Below, piece by piece: positions 17,665 to 27,216 of a stretch of 64,000 nt of DNA. Made by a program: the position numbers and the translations under genes. This DNA is from an uncultured Flavobacteriaceae bacterium (GTDB taxonomy: Bacteria; Bacteroidota; Bacteroidia; Flavobacteriales; Flavobacteriaceae), in assembly GCA_947497145.1 (NCBI GenBank), contig CANMFQ010000011.1:62001-126000 (forward strand). The letters are read 5' to 3'. Numbering within the stretch: position 1 is the first letter of the stretch; the number at the start of each line of letters is the position of its first letter. The notes below the pieces were generated by a model. It saw nothing but the letters and a program-made list of their open reading frames with translations, ran no database searches and was not told where the DNA came from.

Positions 17665-18008
17665 AACACCTAAAAACCATTGCATACTACCTTCTTTGGA
17701 CTGCCTTGGCACTACTGCTAGGACTGCTGTATTTGCGACTTATTGTGGGAGCGCCTCCAGATGAAGCAGAATATAAAGGTTTGGGGTATATCCTATGGCT
17801 ATTCTATTTCTTTGGTATGTTTCAACTTGTACTCATTATCGGTGGTACTGTTGCGGTGTTGTTTATTATTTTGGACCTGTTTTATTTAAAAAAAAGAAAC
17901 TATTTTAAACATAAGCCCATTTTAAAACGTTCTGGTGTGCTTGTGTGTATTTTGATAGTAGTGGCTGTTATTCATTATGTATTAGAAAAAGTAATCGATA
18001 TCATTTAA
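17661..18008 (+). CDS. small integral membrane protein
   Basis: 115 residues with three probable membrane helices (about 8-27, 42-72 and 90-108). No conserved domain is recognised. It is coupled to the preceding short ORF by an ATGA overlap and is followed after 5 bp by another membrane protein. It is probably an accessory part of the LemA/DUF3137 operon. Confidence 0.65.
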   Translation: MKHLKTIAYYLLWTALALLLGLLYLRLIVGAPPDEAEYKGLGYILWLFYFFGMFQLVLIIGGTVAVLFIILDLFYLKKRNYFKHKPILKRSGVLVCILIVVAVIHYVLEKVIDII

Positions 18009-18013
18009 AAATT

Positions 18014-18601
18014 ATGCTAATACTCTTTCTTATACTATTACTTATAATTGCTGGAATAATCCTATTTCAACTGTATCGGTTGGTTCGATGGATTCTTGTA
18101 AAAAAAACAAGAATCATTCGGTCAATTTGGGTGCTGTCTATAGCTATTATTGGAATAGCTATTTATCAGCTGTTTTTTGTAAACATGGAGTTTATTCAAT
18201 CCAAGGTATATCCCGATTTGTATTTGGTAAAACATCCAGTTAAAGACAAAAACAAAATAGACAACACCATAAAAAACGCTGTTATTCAACACTTTACTAC
18301 TACAGAAAAAATAGACAGCACATACACCTTACGATTTTATGAATACACCAATAATTGGAATCCGTTATTGATATTTGGCGATGCAGGCACGGCTCATTTT
18401 ATAGACCACGAAGAAGACCCTGGCGGATTTACCACCGAAGAACTCTCGATGTATCTCAATTACAAACTGGCAACTTTTAAAACCGTACTATCAAATAACG
18501 ATAATAACACACTAAGTGGTGTTCTTCAATATTACTCCGAAGGCTCCCCAACTAAAACTGATACCTTAAAACTAAACATAACACTTAATATCAGAAAATG
18601 A
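18014..18601 (+). CDS. membrane protein of unknown function
   Basis: 195 residues from the ATG at 18014. A frame opening at 17945 is longer but overlaps the previous gene and puts 23 polar residues before the membrane helices, so 18014 is preferred. Two helices (about 1-21 and 38-55) are followed by a soluble domain of about 135 residues (YPDLYLVKHPVKDKNKID). It overlaps the next lipoprotein gene by 4 bp (ATGA). Function unknown. Confidence 0.7.
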   Translation: MLILFLILLLIIAGIILFQLYRLVRWILVKKTRIIRSIWVLSIAIIGIAIYQLFFVNMEFIQSKVYPDLYLVKHPVKDKNKIDNTIKNAVIQHFTTTEKIDSTYTLRFYEYTNNWNPLLIFGDAGTAHFIDHEEDPGGFTTEELSMYLNYKLATFKTVLSNNDNNTLSGVLQYYSEGSPTKTDTLKLNITLNIRK

Positions 18602-19947
18602 TTCGATACTTACTTATATTCCTTTTGTGCTTTGCCTCCTGCAAACAACAACCTAACAAACCAAAAGACAACACAGCTTTACCCCCAGAGGATGCGATTG
18701 ACACTGTTGATGATGCCGTAGAAGCTGCTGCTGGAGCGGTTGAAATTATAGAAAAAACAGTAGCTCCAACTGCCAATGAAATTAGTGAACGTTCTAACTT
18801 AATAAAACAGCTTTTAGTACAGATGCCCGTTATTGAAAACTTCCCATACAGCGATAGTATTGCAATTACTAATTACAACCCTACTAAGGCATTAACAGAT
18901 ACAGAAATTAGAGCCTTACAACTGCATCAAGCCATTCCGTTTTACTATAAAAATGGAGCACTAAACAAGGTTTCAATAAAAAATATAATAGATTTAAGCG
19001 ACTCCTTTTACGCCATACTCATCAGCTATATGATAGATAATGGTAAGAAAGTAAACACAGGGCTTTTTGTATATACAACAAAAGAGAACACTTTAATAGA
19101 CAGTCGAACCATAGCTTCATCGCATAAAAATTATGAGGATTATATAGAAGCAAAATTTGATAATCGATTTAAGTTTAAAACCAACTACCATTCCTACAAA
19201 TACGAGCCCAGACAACTCCTTTGGGAGTATGTAATCAATTACAAAACAGGAAAAATAGAACCACAAAAGTCTAAGTTGTCTCCCTTGGTTAGCTCAGTGT
19301 TAGAAAATAAAATTCAAGTAAACCGTCTCAACATAGATGAAGAACGCATAATCACCAAAACCTTTTACGATGACCCCAAAAAAATTATTGTAGTTATTCC
19401 TGAAATAGTTGAAGAAGAAGAATATTATTCGGAGTATAACAGCCATATGTTGTTAGTCGATGTCGAAAGCAAAACCATTACGGCTTCCTTCTCTGAAACA
19501 CCCAAAGAGAATGGTTGGGTAAGCGATGCTGTCCGCCTCTCGGACATTTCGATACAAAATACCTTTTATGGTATCACAGACAATACCCATGCTTTTGCTC
19601 TTAGCACACAGTTTGTGGGGATGTCTCGCGTAAATCCTTACGAAAGCAAAGTCATATCTTTGTATGTGAAATCGGGAGATACCTTTAAAAAAATACTCAA
19701 CAACTTTGAAATTTATAATTATGGAGGCGAATTCGATGGAGAGTGCGAAGGTGTTTTTATCATAGAACTAAAAACTCTAAGAGTGAGCAGCGAAAAAACC
19801 AATGGTTATTATGATATTTTAGTCAAAAATATTATAACGGAAGATAAAAATATCATTGATGAAAATGGCGAATGCCAAAGCTTAGAGACGCATTCCACCT
19901 TAGAAGAACATCTTGTTTATAATGGAGTTAAGTATGTAAAATTATAA
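18598..19947 (+). CDS. lipoprotein of unknown function
   Basis: 449-residue SPII lipoprotein (lipobox CFASC, Cys15). The mature N-terminus has a flexible Pro/Asp/Ala-rich linker (DTVDDAVEAAAGAVEI). The remaining 360 residues look beta-rich, perhaps a propeller (DVESKTITASFSETPKENGW, DGECEGVFIIELKTL), but I cannot assign a family. Translational coupling to the upstream membrane protein places it in the same operon. Confidence 0.78.
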   Translation: MIRYLLIFLLCFASCKQQPNKPKDNTALPPEDAIDTVDDAVEAAAGAVEIIEKTVAPTANEISERSNLIKQLLVQMPVIENFPYSDSIAITNYNPTKALTDTEIRALQLHQAIPFYYKNGALNKVSIKNIIDLSDSFYAILISYMIDNGKKVNTGLFVYTTKENTLIDSRTIASSHKNYEDYIEAKFDNRFKFKTNYHSYKYEPRQLLWEYVINYKTGKIEPQKSKLSPLVSSVLENKIQVNRLNIDEERIITKTFYDDPKKIIVVIPEIVEEEEYYSEYNSHMLLVDVESKTITASFSETPKENGWVSDAVRLSDISIQNTFYGITDNTHAFALSTQFVGMSRVNPYESKVISLYVKSGDTFKKILNNFEIYNYGGEFDGECEGVFIIELKTLRVSSEKTNGYYDILVKNIITEDKNIIDENGECQSLETHSTLEEHLVYNGVKYVKL

Positions 19948-19950
19948 CAA

Positions 19951-20936
19951 ATGAAAAATATTATATGTCTAGGTTGTCTATTAATCATTGTAACCGCTTG
20001 TGTGGACACAAAAACAAGCCACAAAGAAAACAATAACGACACACCCAAGGCCTCAGCAACAGAAAACAATACTTCTCCAGAACCTATTAAAAATCAAACA
20101 TCCTCAAAACTTATAAAAGTCTGCTAAGACCGAACCAGTCGTTAGAATTAGGAAAAATATATGCCGATACGGTCACCTATATTTCTGAAAATAGATGGGA
20201 TTATGACGAAGCACTATTTTTTATAAAAAAAGAACAACAAGAAATCGCACTCATCGACCAAAGAGAAAAGTACCCCTATTTTTTTAAGGATGAAAAACTC
20301 CTTATCCAATGGAAAATAGACAGTTTAAGCCCTGCTGGTGATCCCGAGTTTTTGGATTTTACAGATTTTATATTAAGTGCCAAAAGAGCAGATTCTATAC
20401 CATTGACTTCCAGAAACGTAAAGGTGCTTTGGCGAGAAAATATATACAGTCCTAAGTACAACGATACCATAAATAGCATTATTCTCAATTTTGATTACCT
20501 CCAATCCATGAGTTTGCCCGAGCGTGCAGCCTTAGGTTACATAGCCACCTTTATAGGAAACGAATGCCAATGGGACGGAGAAATAACAGACACGCGCACT
20601 AATCTTAAATGCGTTTTGATGACCTATTTGGATTTGGGTTATCAATGTTCCGATAAGCATCTTGGTTTCTTAAACCAATGGTTTGCACAAGATGCTGTAG
20701 CATTAAACAAACTGAAACGCTGCCCTACCAAACCAGAAGGCAGTACCATAGGCACTACTTTTAATGACATCCTCCTAGAAACCAAACCTAAAAACCAAAG
20801 TATTACCCTTAAATACACCTTCTCGTATAGGAACCTCCGTGACAATGAACACCACACATACCAACAAACTGATGTGTTTAGATATGAGGACACGCATATT
20901 TGGTTGGTAGATTCTAAAAAACACATTAAACTTTGA
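19951..20936 (+). pseudogene. lipoprotein gene with apparent one-base deletion
   Basis: The ATG at 19951 opens a lipoprotein (lipobox VTAC, Cys17, then a Thr/Asn/Glu-rich linker) that stops at 20125-20127. From about 20105 a second frame continues KTYKSLLRPNQSLELGKIY without interruption to the stop at 20934-20936. Adding one A to the AAAA run near 20106-20109 joins the two into a single protein of about 328 residues. Only the internal ATG at 20352 gives an annotatable ORF (194 codons). The C-terminal domain has four Cys (NECQWDGEI, LKCVLM, YQCSDK, KRCPTK). Function unknown. The deletion may be natural or a sequence error. Confidence 0.65.
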
Positions 20937-20938
20937 GT

Positions 20939-22033
20939 TAAGCACTAAACCCGTATTAACTTATAGCCATTGTTGAACTAAACCTAAATATAGCTTCATT
21001 CTTGTATTTAAGAATTCTTCACGAGCTTTAGGATAATCTTAAACCCTAAAATTATGAAAAAAAGTAGTACTCTAATTGAAACTACCTGTGAATCAGTACC
21101 AAATTTTGCGATTCTGTATCAAAAGCTCAAGCGTTCTAACATCGTTGCAAAAGGGTGCATGATTTTGACTTGGTTTCTGATTCTCTAAATCTATCAGATT
21201 CAAGAGTATTAAAAAAATCATTCCTATTCTCAACTATTTTATCATCCTGAGAAGAATAAGGCATCAATCCATATAACACATCTTTTGTATAGACCAGTTC
21301 ACCAAATAGACAAAAGTTAATCGCTATTTGTGGTTTACCTCAACATTGTTATAAGATTGATCGTAAAGATGTATAACAGAACACAAACATATTTTACATG
21401 TTTACCGAGAAATTAAACGTAATAAAGGGACATGCGTAATAAACAGTAAAAACACCCCTAAACAAAACCTTCTTCGCGTAATGAATAGTATCACACGCAT
21501 TTTATGAGTTGATAAAAACTTCGTATATTTAAGGTTGTTGACGATTACAGTCAAGAAGTTATTGCTGTTGATGTATGACCACATCAAGCCAGAACCTTGA
21601 TAAAAAACCTCGAAGAATTACATTAAGAACACCTAAATATATCAGTTGGGATAAATAACATAAAGTTTAAATCAAAAATAAGTATTAACTAATGCAGAAG
21701 AACATAAAAAACAATTAAATGCAACTATATTAGTACATGTAGTACGAATAGATAGAAAATTTCAACCGTTTCTTTAGAAAAACGCAAGTGATGCCCTTTA
21801 AAAAAAGGGTATGTATCAACTCCAACAGATAAGTTAGCACTATAGGAATGTTTATAATTTTAATTATCCACACTCATCATTAAGAAGTAACTTACCTAAA
21901 GCGTAGATGTACCATTTTGAAAAAGAATTTAAATTCTTCTTCACATCTCAATAAATAATAACTTTAGAAAGAACTTCAAACTGTTCTCAAAAAGAAAAAC
22001 CTACACTCAATTATTAATTTTTAAATTCTTAAC
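20939..22033. other. degraded intergenic region
   Basis: About 1.1 kb without an intact gene between the LemA-type cluster and the sulfatase. It contains the IS3-type remnant listed separately. A 44-codon ORF (21054-21188) has no recognisable domain and is not called. The final 400 bp (21630-22033) show nothing I can name. Confidence 0.6.
21310..21625 (+). pseudogene. IS3-family transposase (OrfB) remnant
   Basis: Decayed transposase in at least two frames. The first piece reads HVYREIKRNKG and TPKQNLLRVMNSI, matching the region before the IS3 integrase core. After a frame change, at 21519-21625, comes LRIFKVVDDYSQEVIAVDV, an in-frame stop, then LIKNLEELH. These match the rve/DDE core (consensus FRxxNVIDDFNRExLxIEVD...RVIxxLxxL), including the second acidic pair region. 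No terminal inverted repeats were found. The element is dead. Confidence 0.65.
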
Positions 22034-23824
22034 ATGTTTAAAAAGATTAGTCTAATTGCGACAATTGTATTAATTGCAGTTTTAGGTATTATCTATATCA
22101 CTATTTGTTTTCAACCTTTAAAAAAAACAAACTTGGTTGACAAAAAGTCACTTTCAAAAAACAATAACAATCCTAACATTATTTTAATCTTATCAGATGA
22201 TATGGGTTATTCTGATCTAGGCTGTTACGGAGGTGAAATAAAAACCCCATTTCTTGATAAAATTGCTAGCAATGGCGTTCGTTTTTCTCAATTTTATAAC
22301 ACTTCTAGGTGCTGCCCGACAAGGGCGTCTTTGCTTACTGGTCTTTATCCTGCACAAACAGGAATAGGAATGATGGCTAATGATGATGGCATCAATGGAT
22401 ATAGAGGCGACCTAAATAAGGAATCCTTAACCATTGCTGAAGTATTAAAAAACAACGGTTATGAAACGTATATATCTGGCAAATGGCATGTAACCAAAGA
22501 ACTTGAAGATATTGATTCTCTAAAATATAATTGGCCGTTACAACGTGGCTTCAATAAATTTTACGGAACCATTACTGGAGCGGGAAGCTTTTGGGATCCA
22601 TATACACTTGCTCGCGACAATACATACATTAGTCCTGAGAATGACTCATTATATCAACCAGAAACTTATTATTATACTGATGCTATAAGCGATAATGCGA
22701 TACGCTATATAGATCAGCATACTACTTATAAGCGAGACACCCCATTTTTTATGTATGTTTCATATACTGCAGCACATTGGCCATTGCATGCCCCTGAAGA
22801 TGAAATCGCAAAATATAAAGGAAAATACGACGAAGGTTTCGATGCAATACGTCAAAAACGATTTGAAAAATTAAAAAAAACAGGACTAATTACCAAAGAA
22901 TTAAAATTACCAAAAACTATAGCTGATTGGGATACTATTTCAAATAAGCTATGGCATGCTAGAAATATGGAAGTTTATGCCGCTATGATCACACGCATGG
23001 ATAAGGGAATTGGTAAAATCATCAAGAAACTTGAAGCTACAGGAGATATCGACAATACGCTTATCATTTTTCTACAAGACAATGGAGCTTGTGCTGAAGA
23101 ATTGGAATGGGTAAATAATAGGAAACTTCCAAATATGTTATCAACAAATCCTATTTTCGAAGCAATGTCAAAAAATGAACTTCAAAATAAAATGATACCT
23201 ATTCAGAATCGTAATGGGTTTCCCGTGGTAATGCAAAACGAAAATGTACTATCTGGTTCAGATCAAACCTACAATGCATACGGCCCAACATGGGCAAACG
23301 TATCAAATACCCCATTTAAACAATTTAAGCATTGGGTATATGAAGGTGGTATTTCAACACCATTAATCATCCAGTGGCCTAAAGGAATAAAAAACAAAGG
23401 AGAAATACGACACCAACCCTCACATATAATTGATATTATGGCTACCTGTGTAGATGTTTCAAACGCAAATTATCCAAAAACTTATAATGGTAATAGCATT
23501 AAACCATTGGAAGGTGAAAGTTTACTTCCTGTAATACTCAAAAATGACAAAATGAAAAGAGAATTTATTTTCTTTGAACATGAGGGCAATAGAGCAGTTC
23601 GACAAAACAATTGGAAATTGGTTTCAAAAATTGGTGATCACGCAGGTTCATTTGCCAAAATTAATGAGTTGCCTATAGACCAATGGTCATTATTTGACAT
23701 GGAAGTAGATCGAACTGAAACCAATGATTTGGCAAAAATACATCCTGATATCGTAAAAGAATTATCTAAAAAATGGTATGATTGGGCAAAACGAACAAAT
23801 ACAGTACCCAAACCCCAAAATTAG
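22034..23824 (+). CDS. sulfatase, formylglycine-dependent (family S1)
   Basis: 596-residue sulfatase that removes sulfate esters, probably from a marine polysaccharide. An N-terminal hydrophobic segment (about 5-24) acts as signal or anchor. Metal-binding Asp55-Asp56 lie in ILILSDDMGYSDLGCYGG. The active-site signature SRCCPTRASLLTG gives the formylglycine cysteine at Cys93 (C-x-P-T-R). Later motifs include ISGKWHV, YTAAHWPLHAPE and FLQDNGACAEE. The pattern resembles the large S1_4 arylsulfatase group, but the subfamily is a guess. It is followed by a GH43-like protein and a convergent GH29 fucosidase, consistent with sulfated fucan breakdown. A maturase would have to be encoded elsewhere. 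Confidence 0.95.
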   Translation: MFKKISLIATIVLIAVLGIIYITICFQPLKKTNLVDKKSLSKNNNNPNIILILSDDMGYSDLGCYGGEIKTPFLDKIASNGVRFSQFYNTSRCCPTRASLLTGLYPAQTGIGMMANDDGINGYRGDLNKESLTIAEVLKNNGYETYISGKWHVTKELEDIDSLKYNWPLQRGFNKFYGTITGAGSFWDPYTLARDNTYISPENDSLYQPETYYYTDAISDNAIRYIDQHTTYKRDTPFFMYVSYTAAHWPLHAPEDEIAKYKGKYDEGFDAIRQKRFEKLKKTGLITKELKLPKTIADWDTISNKLWHARNMEVYAAMITRMDKGIGKIIKKLEATGDIDNTLIIFLQDNGACAEELEWVNNRKLPNMLSTNPIFEAMSKNELQNKMIPIQNRNGFPVVMQNENVLSGSDQTYNAYGPTWANVSNTPFKQFKHWVYEGGISTPLIIQWPKGIKNKGEIRHQPSHIIDIMATCVDVSNANYPKTYNGNSIKPLEGESLLPVILKNDKMKREFIFFEHEGNRAVRQNNWKLVSKIGDHAGSFAKINELPIDQWSLFDMEVDRTETNDLAKIHPDIVKELSKKWYDWAKRTNTVPKPQN

Positions 23825-23931
23825 CCAAGAAAAAATAGCCCTATTGTCGAATTGTGAATATCAACAAAAGGCGTACTACTTAAACACCTATTTAAATGAA
23901 ACAACCTTCAAAAAATCGTATATCACTTTTT

Positions 23932-24972
23932 ATGAAATACAACATATTTCCCATTTTACTACTTACATTATTATCTTGTGTTGAAACAAATAAAAAATCA
24001 AAAAAAATAGTTTCTGATGAAGTTATGCGAAAGACCTTTGAAGAGATTAAAACACCTTACAAATACGGCGTAGTATTTCAGCATCCAGACAGTACTAAAA
24101 TGGTTGATTCACCAACTATTTTTAGAGAAAATGACCTTTGGTACATGACCTATATCGTTTTTGATGGCCAAGGTTATGAAACTTGGATAGCAAAGAGCAG
24201 CGACTTATTGCATTGGCAATCTCTAGGAAGAATTCTATCTTTCACAGAAGACACATGGGATGCTAATCAGAAGGCAGGTTATGTAGCTTTGGTTAACACC
24301 GATTGGGGAGGAGATTATACCGTAGAAAAATACGATGATAATTATTGGATGACTTATTTGGGAGGAAGTAAAAACGGCTACGAGGCTGGTATATTAAAAA
24401 TTGGGTTAGCAAATTCCAAGACATTAACAAAACCCAGAGAATGGAACACTCAACACAAGCCCCTTTTATCTCCTCTAGATTCAGAGGCACGTACTTTTGA
24501 CAATAAAACTATTTACAAAAGTATAGTGATAAAAGATAAAGAAAAACATACCGGTCATTCATTTGTAATGTATTACAATGCCAAGGGAGAAGGTAATTAC
24601 GAAAGTATTGGCATGGCAGTTTCTGATGACATGAAAAATTGGAAAAGGTTTAAAACAGATCCTGTAATAACAAGAGGGAAAGGAATCTGTGGTGATGCAC
24701 AAATAGCAAAAATCGGAGATTTATATGTTATGTTCTATTTTGGTGCGTTTTGGAAACCGGGCGGTTTTGAACGGTTTGCAGCATCTTATGACTTAATTAA
24801 CTGGACCGATTGGCAAGGAGAAGACTTAATTGCCCCGTCACTAGCATACGATAAAACATATGCACACAAACCTTGGGTTATAAAATGGAATGGAGTAGTC
24901 TACCATTTCTATAATGCCGTTGGATCTGAAGGTAGGGTAATTGCTTTAGCTACATCCATTGAATTAAATTAA
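23932..24972 (+). CDS. GH43-like five-bladed beta-propeller lipoprotein
   Basis: 346-residue lipoprotein from the ATG at 23932. An upstream ATG at 23896 would add 12 polar residues before the signal, so it is less likely. The lipobox is LLSC (Cys16). Blade-like repeats are typical of GH43/GH32/GH117-type propellers: VDSPTIFRENDLWYMTYIVF, WIAKSSDLLHWQSLGRIL, IGMAVSDDMKNWKRF and YDLINWTDWQGE. Asp in VDSPTIF is a candidate catalytic or structural acid. The exact glycoside hydrolase family cannot be fixed by eye. Its position between sulfatase and fucosidase suggests action on the same sulfated glycan. Confidence 0.8.
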   Translation: MKYNIFPILLLTLLSCVETNKKSKKIVSDEVMRKTFEEIKTPYKYGVVFQHPDSTKMVDSPTIFRENDLWYMTYIVFDGQGYETWIAKSSDLLHWQSLGRILSFTEDTWDANQKAGYVALVNTDWGGDYTVEKYDDNYWMTYLGGSKNGYEAGILKIGLANSKTLTKPREWNTQHKPLLSPLDSEARTFDNKTIYKSIVIKDKEKHTGHSFVMYYNAKGEGNYESIGMAVSDDMKNWKRFKTDPVITRGKGICGDAQIAKIGDLYVMFYFGAFWKPGGFERFAASYDLINWTDWQGEDLIAPSLAYDKTYAHKPWVIKWNGVVYHFYNAVGSEGRVIALATSIELN

Positions 24973-25068
24973 GAATTACATGAATTATAGCTAATGAAAA
25001 ATAGGGTAATGACTAAACGTTATGAAATAATGACAAAAAACCACTAACCAAATAAACCCTAGTCAAAA

Positions 25069-27216
25069 CTAAAGTGACAGTAAGTTAAATTCAGCTAAGT
25101 ATGCTCTTGCCTTTCTACGTGTCGCACTGTTAACCTGAAACTTAATTGTTTTGGTTGCTATTTTGTGTTTAAAATTCACACTTCGCTGTACAGGATTATT
25201 ATCTATATTTCCAAACTTTCCCGAATGGGCTTCTTCCCATCTACCATTCTTGTTCATAAAATAAATGGTGTACGATTCTACTCGTCCAAAAGCATCAGGA
25301 GTTCCCTGAGGTGGTAGGTATGTAAAACCCGATAATGTAGTTTCTTCTGGCAGCTCAACCACAAAGTGATTTTTGGCTTTCTTTTTAACATTCAAAGTTA
25401 TTGTAGTCGTTTCATCATTATCTATAATAAAGGTGCCATTTGCTACACCTTTAATTTTCCAATGTTTCGAATCAATTCCAAAATCTTTGCTTTCCTCGGT
25501 AAAAAAGCCATCCAATTCAGAAATAGCAATTGCTCTAACCCTCCCTCCCATTGGTAGCTCAAAAGGCCCTTCATACAACATAGCAGCTTCTTTTGAAGGG
25601 TCAGTTCCATTTGTTGTATATCTTATAGATTTTGATTTGCCTTCTATTTGAATTTTCCCGTCCGAATTCCTACTTATGGTTGGCGCAGGGATAATTTCAG
25701 GAGCCTGATATAAAGCCAAAGAAGCCATACTAGGATTTTTTCTGCTTTTCGTAATTCTGATTCGTAAGCTATCAGTTTTCGTTGTCGGAACCTTTAGAAG
25801 TCGTTGAAAACCAATAGTGGTACCTTTTCCTATTGTCTTCCATGCATTACCATCCCATGTATCTACTTCAAAGGTTTCAATACGTTGTCCAAAATCAGCA
25901 ATATTCTCCTGTAATTTAATTACATTAAATTGCTGCATACCGTAAAGCTTTACGGTAATTTCGCCCTTCGTCGCATTTTCTGGCGCCAACCAACAGGTTC
26001 TTATATCTTCATCAAATAAATAATTAGCGGCATAACCACCAGGGTGAACAGCTGTTGCTTTTGCCACGGCTCCATTGGCATAATTGTGTATAAACATGCT
26101 GTTAATGTATTTGCCAAACTTCTCCATAAGCACAACATCGCTATCGGGTACTAAACCGCGATTATCGGGTGAAAGATTCACCAAAAGATTACTATTTTGA
26201 CCTACGGTTTCAAAATAAGAACTAACCATATAATCAAGCGTTCGAGAATGTTGTTCTGGTCTCCAAAACCATTCATATCGGGTAGGAAGGCCACCTCTGG
26301 CAGGCAACCAAGTGAGTTGTTTAAATTTTTTCAACTCATCAATATCACCCAAATTGTTTGCCTGTAAGGGCACACCACTATCATGACCAGAAAAGTCAGC
26401 ATCCGGTAATAGCACACCCTGAACACTCCATTCTGTAAAACGTCCCTTACCAGATTCATTACCCACCCAACGAATATCTGGCCCCGCACCTGATATCAAA
26501 GCTTGCGGTTGTAACTTACGTATAGTGCCGTATATTCTGGGCCAATCAAAATCCATTTCCACTCCACTTACACTCGAATCAATACCTGCCCCATCAAACC
26601 ATACAAGATCAACATAACCATAATTAGTAAGTAACTCTGTAAGTTCGTTTACCATGAGTTCGTTGTAGGTCAATTCACCATAAGGTTTCTGCATATCCCA
26701 TGGTGAATAATAAATACATACTTGTATTCCTTCTGCTCGGCAGGCATCAAAAAATTCACGAATAACATCTCCTTTTCCGTTTTTCCAAGGGGTGTTTTTT
26801 ACACTTCGTTCTCGATAACTACTAGGCCATAAACAAAAGCCATCATGATGTTTTGCTACAATTATTACAGTTTTAATTCCAGCTTTTTTAAACGTAGTTA
26901 CCCATTGACTAGCATCAAGCTTTTCAGGATTAAAAATTGACAAATCTTCAGTTCCCGTTCCCCATTGCCGCCCAGTAAACGTGTTGAGATTAAAATGAAT
27001 AAAACCCAACATGCCATATTGTTGCCAGCGTAATTGGCGAGCAGAAGGGCGAACGGTTACGGCTAATTCGGTAATTTCATCAGCAGAAATATTTTCAGGG
27101 ATTTTTACAGAAGTTCCAGCATAATATGAATTTTTAATATATTTTTTTTTGAGCGACTGCGCTGGTAAAACCAATGTGGTCATCATCAAAATAAAAATTA
27201 TAGTAATCTGATTCAT
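25069..27216 (-). CDS. alpha-L-fucosidase, GH29, with F5/8-type C-terminal modules
   Basis: 715 residues from the ATG at 27214-27216, which is followed directly by a signal peptide (ITIIFILMMTTLVLPAQ). A frame opening at 27255 adds 13 charged residues and is not preferred. The GH29 catalytic domain has GMLGFIHFNLNTFTGRQWG, TVIIVAKHHDGFCLWPS and the nucleophile Asp in YVDLVWFDGAG (Asp208 from this start). Downstream come a discoidin-like domain (AANYLFDEDIRTCWLAP), a chitobiase/FN3-like segment (IRYTTNGTDPSKEA) and another beta-sandwich. It is probably periplasmic or surface-exposed and removes fucose. It converges on the GH43-like gene. Confidence 0.94.
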   Translation of the reverse strand: MNQITIIFILMMTTLVLPAQSLKKKYIKNSYYAGTSVKIPENISADEITELAVTVRPSARQLRWQQYGMLGFIHFNLNTFTGRQWGTGTEDLSIFNPEKLDASQWVTTFKKAGIKTVIIVAKHHDGFCLWPSSYRERSVKNTPWKNGKGDVIREFFDACRAEGIQVCIYYSPWDMQKPYGELTYNELMVNELTELLTNYGYVDLVWFDGAGIDSSVSGVEMDFDWPRIYGTIRKLQPQALISGAGPDIRWVGNESGKGRFTEWSVQGVLLPDADFSGHDSGVPLQANNLGDIDELKKFKQLTWLPARGGLPTRYEWFWRPEQHSRTLDYMVSSYFETVGQNSNLLVNLSPDNRGLVPDSDVVLMEKFGKYINSMFIHNYANGAVAKATAVHPGGYAANYLFDEDIRTCWLAPENATKGEITVKLYGMQQFNVIKLQENIADFGQRIETFEVDTWDGNAWKTIGKGTTIGFQRLLKVPTTKTDSLRIRITKSRKNPSMASLALYQAPEIIPAPTISRNSDGKIQIEGKSKSIRYTTNGTDPSKEAAMLYEGPFELPMGGRVRAIAISELDGFFTEESKDFGIDSKHWKIKGVANGTFIIDNDETTTITLNVKKKAKNHFVVELPEETTLSGFTYLPPQGTPDAFGRVESYTIYFMNKNGRWEEAHSGKFGNIDNNPVQRSVNFKHKIATKTIKFQVNSATRRKARAYLAEFNLLSL

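Noticed and set aside
20352-20936. 194-codon ORF as an independent protein
   Set aside because: The same frame is open and protein-like for about 80 codons upstream of its ATG and joins a lipoprotein signal after a one-base correction.
21402-21587. 61-codon minus-strand ORF
   Set aside because: It is antisense to the IS3 transposase remnant and has no protein-like pattern.
22034-27216. Complete polysaccharide utilisation locus
   Set aside because: No SusC/SusD pair or dedicated regulator is present. The TonB receptor at 1-2531 is 20 kb away with unrelated neighbours.
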